NCBI GenBank assembly: GCA_934541205.1
Contig: CAKTDK010000124.1
Span: forward strand, 1 to 5,678
Length of the DNA stretch: 5,678 nt
From: an uncultured Eubacteriales bacterium
GTDB lineage: Bacteria > Bacillota > Clostridia > Oscillospirales > RGIG7773
Direction: 5' to 3'
The position numbers and the translations under genes were made by a program. Positions 1-5,678 of the stretch are shown here, in pieces. The notes beneath the pieces were generated by a model. That model had not been told where the DNA came from. It searched no databases and saw only the letters and a list, made by a program, of their open reading frames with translations. Every line of letters starts with the position of its first letter. Position 1 is the stretch's first letter.

Positions 1-925
1 GATGAAGAGCGTTTTTAAAAGCTGTTTCATCACAGCTTCCGTGAGCTTTTATAACAGGCTTTGAAACTCCGAGAAGGGGAGCTCCTCCGTATTCCCTGTA
101 ATCCATTTTTTCTTTTATAGAATAAAGTCCGCTCTTTAATATTAATGCGCACAATTTGGTGATTATATTCTTTTTAAAAATATTTTTTACATTACCCATC
201 ATACTTAAAGCAGTTCCTTCTATCGCCTTAAGCACCAAATTCCCCGAAAATCCGTCGGTAATATATACGTCTGCATTTCCGAAAGGAATATCTCTTCCTT
301 CAACGTTGCCTATATAATTTATATCCATCGTTTTTAATATTCTGTTTGTTTCAACCCTTAAATCGTCGCCTTTTGTATCTTCCGTACCGTTATTCAAAAG
401 TCCTATCTTCGGATCTTTAACACCTATAACTTTTTCCATGTAAGCGCTCCCCATAACCGCAAACTGAACAAGCTGTTCTACAGTATTATCCGTATTTGCT
501 CCGCAGTCCATAAGAAGCTTTTTACCGTTATCAGTAGGAATAAGTGATGCAAGAGCCGCTCTTTTTATATTTTTTATTCTTTTTACAATAAAAGTAGCTC
601 CCATATATAACGCTCCGGTATTCCCCGCGCTTACAAATGCGTCAGCTTTTCCTTCTTTTAAAAGCTGAAAAGCAACCGCCATAGAACTGTCTTTTTTTGA
701 CCTTACCACGCTTGACGGATCATCATGCATTGTTATAATTTCGGAAGCATTTACAAATTCAATATTTTTCTGAGAAATACTATTTTCTTCAAAAAGCTTT
801 TTGAGTTCCTCGGTTTTCCCTGTAAGAAGTATCTTAATATCATATTCCGAAACTGCCGCAGCGCACCCTTTAATAACTGACATAGGCGCATTATCTCCTC
901 CGTAAGCGTCTACTGATATTATCAT
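1..925 (-). CDS. plsX: Phosphate acyltransferase PlsX (3' end cut by window edge)
   Basis: PlsX converts acyl-ACP and inorganic phosphate into acyl-phosphate, the donor used by PlsY to acylate glycerol-3-phosphate at the start of bacterial phospholipid synthesis; it is a peripheral membrane enzyme. I translated this frame by hand: ATG at 925-923 followed by 308 open codons to the left edge. Family motifs appear in order: DAYGGDNAP (6-14), SAGNTGAL (99-106), DCGAN (140-144), GLLNNGTEDTKG (175-186), NVEGRDIPFG (207-216), DGFSGNLVLK (224-233), YGGAPLLGV (279-287) and HGSCD (295-299). Known PlsX proteins are about 330-355 residues, so roughly 20-50 residues lie outside the window. The start follows trmFO by 12 bases and has a strong ribosome binding site that overlaps the trmFO stop. 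Small oddities are Tyr8 where Met is usual (DAMGGD), Asn179 where Ile is common, and HGSCD rather than HGSS(D/N). Identification is near certain. Confidence 0.96.
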   Translation of the reverse strand, partial: MIISVDAYGGDNAPMSVIKGCAAAVSEYDIKILLTGKTEELKKLFEENSISQKNIEFVNASEIITMHDDPSSVVRSKKDSSMAVAFQLLKEGKADAFVSAGNTGALYMGATFIVKRIKNIKRAALASLIPTDNGKKLLMDCGANTDNTVEQLVQFAVMGSAYMEKVIGVKDPKIGLLNNGTEDTKGDDLRVETNRILKTMDINYIGNVEGRDIPFGNADVYITDGFSGNLVLKAIEGTALSMMGNVKNIFKKNIITKLCALILKSGLYSIKEKMDYREYGGAPLLGVSKPVIKAHGSCDETAFKNALH

Positions 926-933
926 AAAAACAT

Positions 934-940
934 CTCCTTA
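934..940 (-). promoter_or_regulatory. Ribosome binding site of plsX, overlapping the trmFO stop
   Basis: The minus strand reads TAAGGAG, in which the TAA is the trmFO stop codon and AAGGAG is a near-perfect Shine-Dalgarno. There are 8 bases between GGAG and the plsX ATG. Ribosomes ending trmFO therefore stop on the plsX entry site, which fits coupled translation (inference). The site also supports the choice of the ATG at 925 as the start. Confidence 0.85.
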
Positions 941-2242
941 ATCAAGCACAAAAGGCTTTAACTTTTCAATTTTTTCAAGAGCTCTTTCCGATATTTTTAA
1001 ATATCTTTCTTTTTTATTTTTCACTTTATAAGTAAGTCCTTCAATTATACCGAAATTTATATTCATAGGCTGAAATTTTTTAACGCTTTCATCGCTTATA
1101 TAATGAGCTAAAGCTCCGATTGCAGTATATTTAGTAAAATCTATCATATCCTGATTTTTTATAGCTTTAGCCATATTTATTCCGCAGTAAAATCCTGATG
1201 CTGCCGACTCTATATAACCCTCCACTCCGGTCATCTGCCCGGCAAACATTATTCTGGGGTCGCTTTTTAATCTGTAAAAGCTGTCAAGAAACAATGGTGA
1301 ATTAAGATAAGTATTTCGATGCATAACTCCATATCTTACAAATTCTGCGTTTTTAAGCGCGGGAATCAGAGAAAATATCCTTTTCTGCTCGGAAAACGTA
1401 AGATGAGTCTGAAATCCCACAATATTGTATAAAGTGTCATCCTTATTATCCCGTCTGAGCTGCACTACGGCATATTCCTCTTTTCCGGTTTTAGGATTTT
1501 CAAGTCCCACAGGCTTTAAAGGCCCGAATAAAAGTGTATCATGCCCTCTTTTTGCCATAACTTCAACCGGCATACATCCTTCAAATACTTTAAGGTCTTT
1601 ATCAAAATCATGAAGTTTTGCCTCTTGTCCGTTTATAAGCTCATTATAGAAAATCTCATATTCTTCTTTTGTCATAGGACAGTTTATATAATCTGCCGTT
1701 CCTTTATCATATCTTGCTTTATAAAAAGCTTTTTCAAAATCAATGCTGTCCTTTGTAACAATCGGCGCAGCAGCGTCAAAAAAGTATAATCCATCATCTG
1801 TAATATCGGAAATCTTCTTTGACAGTTTATCCGACGTTAAAGGTCCCGACGCAATAACAACATACCCTTCGGGAATTTCAACGGCTTCCTTTTCAACTAT
1901 ATTTATATTTTCATTTTCTTTTATATATTTTGTAACAAGCTCTGAAAAACCTTCCCTGTCAACTGCCAAAGCTCCTCCGGCCGGAACTTTAGTTTTATCT
2001 GCGCATTTTATAATAAGGCTGTCCAGTCTTCTAAGCTCTTCCTTTAAAAGTCCTGCTCCGTTTGTAAGCTGATCTGACCTTAAAGAATTTGAACATACAA
2101 GCTCAGCAAAATTATCGCTTGAATGAGCAGGAGTTTTAATTTTAGGTTTCATTTCATAAAGGTCAACCTTTATTCCTCTTTTAGCAAGTTGATAAGCGCA
2201 TTCGCATCCCGCAAGGCCTGCCCCTATTACTGAAACCGTCAT
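938..2242 (-). CDS. trmFO: tRNA (m5U54) methyltransferase TrmFO, folate/FAD-dependent
   Basis: TrmFO (formerly Gid) makes 5-methyluridine at position 54 in the T-loop of tRNAs. It takes the carbon from 5,10-methylenetetrahydrofolate and the electrons from FAD and NAD(P)H, unlike the SAM-dependent TrmA of Gammaproteobacteria. At 434 residues it has normal family length. Visible are the N-terminal dinucleotide-binding motif GAGLAG (7-12) with the acidic end of the second strand near Glu30, the LVCSNSLRSD segment (48-57), VPAGGALAVDR (86-96), FEGCMPVEVMAKRG (220-233), MHRNTY (307-312) and the C-terminal FAD motif MFAGQMTGVEGYIESAASG (332-350). Cys50 and Cys223 match by motif and spacing the two functional cysteines, Cys53 and Cys226, reported for Bacillus subtilis TrmFO. 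The ATG overlaps the topA stop (ATGA) and the next gene begins 12 bases downstream, so it is an internal operon gene. Nothing suggests truncation or a changed active site. Confidence 0.98.
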   Translation of the reverse strand: MTVSVIGAGLAGCECAYQLAKRGIKVDLYEMKPKIKTPAHSSDNFAELVCSNSLRSDQLTNGAGLLKEELRRLDSLIIKCADKTKVPAGGALAVDREGFSELVTKYIKENENINIVEKEAVEIPEGYVVIASGPLTSDKLSKKISDITDDGLYFFDAAAPIVTKDSIDFEKAFYKARYDKGTADYINCPMTKEEYEIFYNELINGQEAKLHDFDKDLKVFEGCMPVEVMAKRGHDTLLFGPLKPVGLENPKTGKEEYAVVQLRRDNKDDTLYNIVGFQTHLTFSEQKRIFSLIPALKNAEFVRYGVMHRNTYLNSPLFLDSFYRLKSDPRIMFAGQMTGVEGYIESAASGFYCGINMAKAIKNQDMIDFTKYTAIGALAHYISDESVKKFQPMNINFGIIEGLTYKVKNKKERYLKISERALEKIEKLKPFVLD

Positions 2243-4365
2243 TTCTTCATGCTCCTTTCATAGCTGCAGTTTTCATTATTGCAAACTATTTTTTTCTGCC
2301 AGCCCGATTTTATAAATAAAGTCTTTCCGCATAAAGGACATACTTCTTTTATAGGTTCATCCCATGTCATAAAATCGCATTTAGGATAATTGCTGCAGGA
2401 AAAATATTTTTTGCCGGTTTTACTTTTTCGCTGAATAAGCTGTCCTTCACACTTGGGACAAATTCCTTCGGTAGGAACCACTATAGCTTTTGTATTTTTA
2501 CATTCCGGATATCCCTTGCAGGCAAGAAACTTTCCGTATTTTCCTGTTTTTATAACCATTTTGTTTCCGCAAAGCTCACAAACTTCATCAGTTTCTTCTT
2601 CAGGAATTTTTACAAATGTGCCTTCAAGCTTTTTTTCCGCTTCTTCAAGTTCTTTGTTAAAAGGTCCGTAAAAATCTCGTATTACCTGTTTAAATTTTTC
2701 TTCTCCGTTTTCTACCTTGTCAAGATTATCTTCCATATTTGCGGTAAACCCAACGTCAACTATATTCGCAAAATTTTCTTTCATTAAATTAGTAGTAACT
2801 TCTCCCAAAGGTGTCGGAACAAGATTTTTTCCGTCCTTTTCAACATATCCTCTTTGAGTAATTGTAGTAATCGTAGGAGCATAAGTTGAAGGCCGTCCTA
2901 TACCGTTTTCTTCAAGAGCTTTAATAAGAGTGCCTTCCGTATATCTTGCGGGAGGCTGGGTAAATTTTTGTTCTTCGGAAAGCTTCACAAGCTCTAAAAT
3001 CTGTCCTATTGAAAGCTTTGGAAGCTTTACATCGTCTTCTTCTCCGTCTTCTTTTTTATCAGAATAAAGAACAGAAAATCCAGGGAATGTAACAACGCTT
3101 CCCGAAGCTTTAAAAATATAATTGTTAGCCTTTATATCCACATTTGTCTGATCATATTCCATACTTGCCATCTGACTTGATAAAAATCTTTCATATATAA
3201 GCTTGTAAAGCCTGTATTGGTCTTTTGTAAGATCTTCTTTTATTTTAGCGGGCTCATAACCGATTACAGTAGGACGAATCGCTTCATGAGCATCCTGAGC
3301 ATTTGATTTTGTTTTATATATTCTTGGCGTTTTGGGATAATACTTCTCACCGTACTTTTCAATTATATAATCCTTCGCTTTTTCTCTTTCCGAATCGGCT
3401 ATTCTTAAAGAATCGGTTCTCATATAAGTTATAAGCCCTACCATACCTTCGCCCTTTATATTCACACCTTCATAAAGTTCCTGAGCTATACTCATAGTTC
3501 TTTTGGAAGACATATTAAGCCTTCTTAAAGCTTCCTGCTGAAGAGTAGAAGTAATAAAAGGAGGAGACGGCTTTTTTGACTTTTTGCTTACTTTTATATT
3601 ATCTACCATATACTTTGCATTTTTAAGATCTTCAAGTATTTCCTGCGCCTGTTTGGAATCGGAAATTTCCATTTTTTTAGACTTACCGTAAAATTTTGCG
3701 ATAAATTCTTTGTCTTTATCATCTTTAAGCAAAGCAGAAATTACGTGATATTCTTTAGGAACAAATTTTCTTATTTCCTCTTCCTTATCAACTACAAGCC
3801 TTGTAGCAACGCTTTGAACTCTTCCCGCCGACAATCCTTTTTTTACTTTTCTCCATAAAAACGGACTTAGCTTATAACCTACAATTCTGTCCAAAATACG
3901 CCGCGCCTGATAAGCGTCAACCAAATCCATATCTATTGCTCTGGGATTTTCAAGTCCTTTTTTAACGGCGTCTTTTGTTATTTCATTAAAAGTAATTCTA
4001 TTTTGTTCATCAGTATTTATTCCCAAAATATAAGCCAGATGCCATGAAATAGCCTCGCCTTCCCTATCAGGGTCAGTTGCAAGATATACTTTATCTGATT
4101 TTTTTACCTTTGACTTTAAATCATTTATAAGATTACCTTTTCCTCTTATAGGTATATATTTGGGCTCAAAATCATTCTCCGTATCAACTCCAAGCTGACT
4201 TTTCGGCAAATCGCGTATATGACCCATAGATGCGGTTACATCATAATTTGAACCTAAATATTTCTTTATAGTTTTTACTTTAGTAGGAGACTCAACTATT
4301 ATAAGTTTTTTTGATGAACCTGATGTTTTTTTTGTTTTTGACTGACTTGCTTCTTTTTTCGACAT
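2239..4365 (-). CDS. topA: DNA topoisomerase I (type IA) with three zinc fingers
   Basis: Type IA topoisomerase relaxes negative supercoils by passing one strand through a transient single-strand break, needing Mg2+. The 708 residues begin with a Lys/Ser-rich tail (1-20). The Toprim domain follows, with Glu25 in IVESPTK and the acidic cluster ATDPDREGEAI (Asp98, Asp100, Glu102). Next comes the helical core with RRILDRIVGYKLSPFLW (155-171) and LSAGRVQS (178-185), then the catalytic Tyr314 in LITYMRTDS with Arg316 beside it, and HEAIRPT (360-366). FTQPPARYTEGTLIKALEENG (468-488) and GIGRPSTYAPTI (488-499) close the core. Three four-cysteine zinc ribbons end the protein: Cys596/599/616/622, Cys636/639/657/663 and Cys676/679/695/700. 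Length and architecture are typical of bacterial TopA. The ATG lies 23 bases after dprA with a good ribosome binding site, and it is the only start that keeps the whole Toprim domain. The stop overlaps trmFO by 4 bases. No key residue is missing. Confidence 0.99.
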   Translation of the reverse strand: MSKKEASQSKTKKTSGSSKKLIIVESPTKVKTIKKYLGSNYDVTASMGHIRDLPKSQLGVDTENDFEPKYIPIRGKGNLINDLKSKVKKSDKVYLATDPDREGEAISWHLAYILGINTDEQNRITFNEITKDAVKKGLENPRAIDMDLVDAYQARRILDRIVGYKLSPFLWRKVKKGLSAGRVQSVATRLVVDKEEEIRKFVPKEYHVISALLKDDKDKEFIAKFYGKSKKMEISDSKQAQEILEDLKNAKYMVDNIKVSKKSKKPSPPFITSTLQQEALRRLNMSSKRTMSIAQELYEGVNIKGEGMVGLITYMRTDSLRIADSEREKAKDYIIEKYGEKYYPKTPRIYKTKSNAQDAHEAIRPTVIGYEPAKIKEDLTKDQYRLYKLIYERFLSSQMASMEYDQTNVDIKANNYIFKASGSVVTFPGFSVLYSDKKEDGEEDDVKLPKLSIGQILELVKLSEEQKFTQPPARYTEGTLIKALEENGIGRPSTYAPTITTITQRGYVEKDGKNLVPTPLGEVTTNLMKENFANIVDVGFTANMEDNLDKVENGEEKFKQVIRDFYGPFNKELEEAEKKLEGTFVKIPEEETDEVCELCGNKMVIKTGKYGKFLACKGYPECKNTKAIVVPTEGICPKCEGQLIQRKSKTGKKYFSCSNYPKCDFMTWDEPIKEVCPLCGKTLFIKSGWQKKIVCNNENCSYERSMKK
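2251..2258 (-). promoter_or_regulatory. Ribosome binding site of trmFO, inside the topA 3' end
   Basis: The minus strand reads AAAGGAGC within the last codons of topA (the Glu-Arg-Ser of YERSMKK), with 9 bases between GGAG and the trmFO ATG. Together with the ATGA stop/start overlap at 2242-2239 this is the usual arrangement for translational coupling and fixes the trmFO start. Confidence 0.85.
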
Positions 4366-4373
4366 AAAGCTTT

Positions 4374-4380
4374 TCTCCGC
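4374..4380 (-). promoter_or_regulatory. Ribosome binding site of topA
   Basis: GCGGAGA on the minus strand, with 9 bases between GGAG and the topA ATG at 4365. It lies in the 23-base gap after the dprA stop (TAA at 4391-4389). That gap holds nothing else: it is too short for a hairpin terminator plus promoter, so topA is probably read from the dprA transcript. Confidence 0.8.
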
Positions 4381-4388
4381 CTTGCAAT

Positions 4389-5624
4389 TTATTTTCTTAC
4401 ATAATATTTTCCGGGCATCAGTTTTATAAGTCCATATATTTCAAGTATGGTAAGAGACGCCATAACTTTCGCAGTGCTTTCACCGGTTAAATTGATAATT
4501 TTATCAACGTGTATAGGCTTATCGCTTATAACATCATATATAATTTTCTGAACATCTGTCAGACTGTTTATAAATTTCTGAGCTTTTGAAAGTTCTTCCT
4601 GCGTTTTTTGATTTTTATTTTCCACGGTAGTATTTTTTTTGCTGTAATCTACTACTTCCACTATATAATCATCGTTGTTTTTTTTCTCAACGGGAACAAC
4701 CGTATCTCCTGCATTTTCATATTCAATATTAAGATTTTCCCCGTACATATAAATATAATCTTCAAGAACATCCATAGCACTTGTAACAAGTTTGCCTCCG
4801 CTTTTAATAATAGAATTACAACCTTGACTTTTAACATTATCTATATTGCCAGGAATTGCAAAAACATCTCTGCCTTCTTCAAGAGCCAGCGAAGCAGTTA
4901 TCATTGATCCTCCGCCTTTCGGACTTTCAATTATTAAAGTTCCGTCAGAAATTCCGCTTAGTAGCCTGTTTCTTATCGGAAACGATGCCGGAGTCGCTTT
5001 TTCTCCGGGAGGATTTTCACTTATTAAAAGTCCATGTTTTGCAATATAATCCTGAATTTTTCTATGCGCTGCAGGATAATATATGTCTATTCCGTTTGCT
5101 AGTATGCTTACATACTTTCCTTTGGCTTTAACTGCTCCTTCAAGAGCTTTTACATCAATACCCTGCGCAAGTCCTGTTACAATAACAGCTCCTGACTTTG
5201 CAAGCCTGTATGAAAAAGTGCAGGCGTTTTTTTCTCCGTAAGGCGTACAGTCTCTTGTACCTACAACAGTTATGCATAAATTGTTATCAAAATCAAAAAG
5301 ATTTCCCTTATAATATAAAACTATAGGAAAATAGGCTATGCTTAAAAGTTTCTGAGGATAATTTTCATCATCATAAGCTATTATTGAAATACCGCTCATT
5401 TCACATTTTGCAATAATATCATATTCTTTTTCAAGACTTTTATCACAAAGATTTTTACTGTCTTCTTTTGTTAAATATTCTATTTTGTCAAGATTTTCTC
5501 TTTTAAGATTATATATGTCCTTTACATCTTCATAGTCATCTAAGAGCCTGTGTATTTTGTTTTGATTATAATTTAACTTTTCACAAAGCCATATATGATA
5601 TACATATTTTCGAATATCTTTCAA
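4389..5624 (-). CDS. dprA: DNA-processing protein DprA (Smf family)
   Basis: DprA binds incoming single-stranded DNA in the cytoplasm during natural transformation and loads RecA on it; it is also widespread in bacteria not known to be competent. The 411 residues show an N-terminal helical/HhH-like region (about 1-75), an extended Rossmann fold (about 80-290) and a C-terminal winged helix (about 352-411, ending KLMPGKYYVRK). Rossmann motifs are VVGTRDCTPYG (120-130), TGLAQGID (150-157), NGIDIYYP (177-184), ISENPPG (201-207), FPIRNRLLSGISDG (215-228), GGGSMITASLALEEGR (237-252), VFAIPGNID (254-262) and GCNSII (269-273... of the SQGCN segment). A polar Lys/Asn/Glu-rich linker of about 60 residues joins core and winged helix. 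The start is TTG at 5624-5622, 7 bases after GGAGG; the next in-frame Met is residue 76, which would delete the N-terminal domain. Several residues differ from family consensus: Gln154 for Arg/Lys, Leu161 for the usual His, Gly237 for Lys/Arg. Family assignment is secure; activity in transformation is inference. Confidence 0.97.
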   Translation of the reverse strand: MKDIRKYVYHIWLCEKLNYNQNKIHRLLDDYEDVKDIYNLKRENLDKIEYLTKEDSKNLCDKSLEKEYDIIAKCEMSGISIIAYDDENYPQKLLSIAYFPIVLYYKGNLFDFDNNLCITVVGTRDCTPYGEKNACTFSYRLAKSGAVIVTGLAQGIDVKALEGAVKAKGKYVSILANGIDIYYPAAHRKIQDYIAKHGLLISENPPGEKATPASFPIRNRLLSGISDGTLIIESPKGGGSMITASLALEEGRDVFAIPGNIDNVKSQGCNSIIKSGGKLVTSAMDVLEDYIYMYGENLNIEYENAGDTVVPVEKKNNDDYIVEVVDYSKKNTTVENKNQKTQEELSKAQKFINSLTDVQKIIYDVISDKPIHVDKIINLTGESTAKVMASLTILEIYGLIKLMPGKYYVRK

Positions 5625-5630
5625 AACAAA

Positions 5631-5637
5631 ACCTCCG
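5631..5637 (-). promoter_or_regulatory. Ribosome binding site of dprA, deciding a TTG start
   Basis: CGGAGGT on the minus strand is the strongest Shine-Dalgarno in the window. GGAGG is followed by 7 bases and then TTG (5624-5622). No in-frame ATG or GTG lies nearby, and translation from this TTG gives the expected N-terminal DprA domain, so a TTG start is the best reading. A second TTG 5 bases upstream is out of frame. Confidence 0.8.
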
Positions 5638-5640
5638 TAA

Positions 5641-5678
5641 TCATCTTATTTTTTCCCACATAAGTATTGCTGCTGAAA
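5641..5678 (-). CDS. Possible 3' end of an upstream gene (maybe ComM/YifB)
   Basis: Only 38 bases remain before the edge, so this is weak. One minus-strand frame reads SAAILMWEKIR and ends in TGA at 5643-5641, just before the dprA ribosome binding site. That is the natural place for an upstream operon gene to end. The residues resemble loosely the C-terminal end of ComM/YifB AAA+ proteins, which often precede dprA in Clostridia, but 11 residues cannot prove this. A competing frame reads through the ribosome binding site and ends in a TGA at 5623-5621, overlapping the dprA TTG by four bases. The third frame stops at 5648-5646. No promoter can be recognised in this piece. Confidence 0.25.
   Translation of the reverse strand, partial: SAAILMWEKIR

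Noticed and set aside
926..937. Possible terminator or promoter between trmFO and plsX
   Set aside because: The gap is 12 bases and mostly the plsX ribosome binding site spacer; there is no room for a hairpin or for -35/-10 boxes.
990..1005. 16-base AT-rich palindrome GATATTTTTAAATATC near the 3' end of trmFO
   Set aside because: It lies within codons for RYLKIS, has a 2-base centre that cannot form a stable RNA loop, and is followed by no terminator-like T-run before plsX. Probably chance.
1425..2072. Three plus-strand open frames of 62-109 codons opposite trmFO
   Set aside because: They are antisense to a clearly conserved gene, overlap each other, lack good ribosome binding sites and have no recognisable domains. 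They are by-products of the codon use of trmFO.
2453..2671. Plus-strand 72-codon open frame opposite the TopA zinc fingers
   Set aside because: It lies within the topA coding region that encodes intact cysteine ribbons, and has no Shine-Dalgarno or family resemblance.
4542..4556. CodY-box-like sequence AATTTTCTGAACATC (two mismatches to AATTTTCWGAAAATT)
   Set aside because: It is deep inside the dprA coding sequence, far from any start, and a two-mismatch hit is expected by chance in AT-rich DNA.
4608..5131. Plus-strand open frames of 67-99 codons opposite dprA, one looking hydrophobic and membrane-like
   Set aside because: The hydrophobic look comes from reading the complement of a Lys/Asn-rich linker. 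The frames overlap one another and lie opposite conserved DprA motifs.
1..5678. Mobile elements, CRISPR arrays, tRNA/rRNA genes or an undescribed defence or accessory system
   Set aside because: No direct repeat arrays, terminal inverted repeats, transposase or RNA signatures were seen. Nearly all of the window is occupied by four conserved housekeeping-type genes.

Overview
The window is a compact, single-direction stretch of core bacterial chromosome. Four protein-coding genes lie on the minus strand, transcribed in the order dprA, topA, trmFO, plsX, with almost no non-coding DNA between them. The DNA is AT-rich by eye (roughly one third G+C), with frequent ATA isoleucine and AGA/AGG arginine codons and strong AGGAGG-type ribosome binding sites. 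These traits, together with the folate/FAD-dependent TrmFO and the dprA-topA-trmFO order, point to a low-GC Bacillota, most likely a Clostridia-type anaerobe. Genus cannot be assigned from the sequence alone.

Layout in transcription order: 5678-5641 holds the last few codons of an upstream gene cut by the window edge (frame uncertain, possibly ComM/YifB). 5624-4389 is dprA (ssDNA-binding RecA loader), starting with TTG. 23 bases later comes topA (4365-2239; DNA topoisomerase I with three C-terminal zinc fingers). Its stop overlaps the trmFO start in an ATGA (trmFO 2242-938; tRNA m5U54 methyltransferase). 12 bases after trmFO is plsX (925 to the left edge; acyl-ACP:phosphate acyltransferase), cut off about 20-50 residues before its expected end. 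No gap between genes exceeds 23 bases, and no terminator, RNA gene, mobile element, CRISPR array or long repeat was seen.

The spacing, the overlap and the Shine-Dalgarno placement suggest one operon with translational coupling. The products are not one pathway: they cover DNA uptake and recombination, supercoiling, tRNA modification and the first step of phospholipid synthesis. dprA-topA-trmFO is a known conserved Bacillota neighbourhood. The junction to plsX is the less usual part, because in Bacillus the cluster continues with xerC/hslV/hslU/codY.

I found no evidence of an undescribed system. The points worth a second look are modest: non-consensus residues in DprA nucleic-acid-binding motifs, A8 tracts in the linker before the DprA winged helix, small departures in PlsX motifs, and the trmFO-plsX junction.
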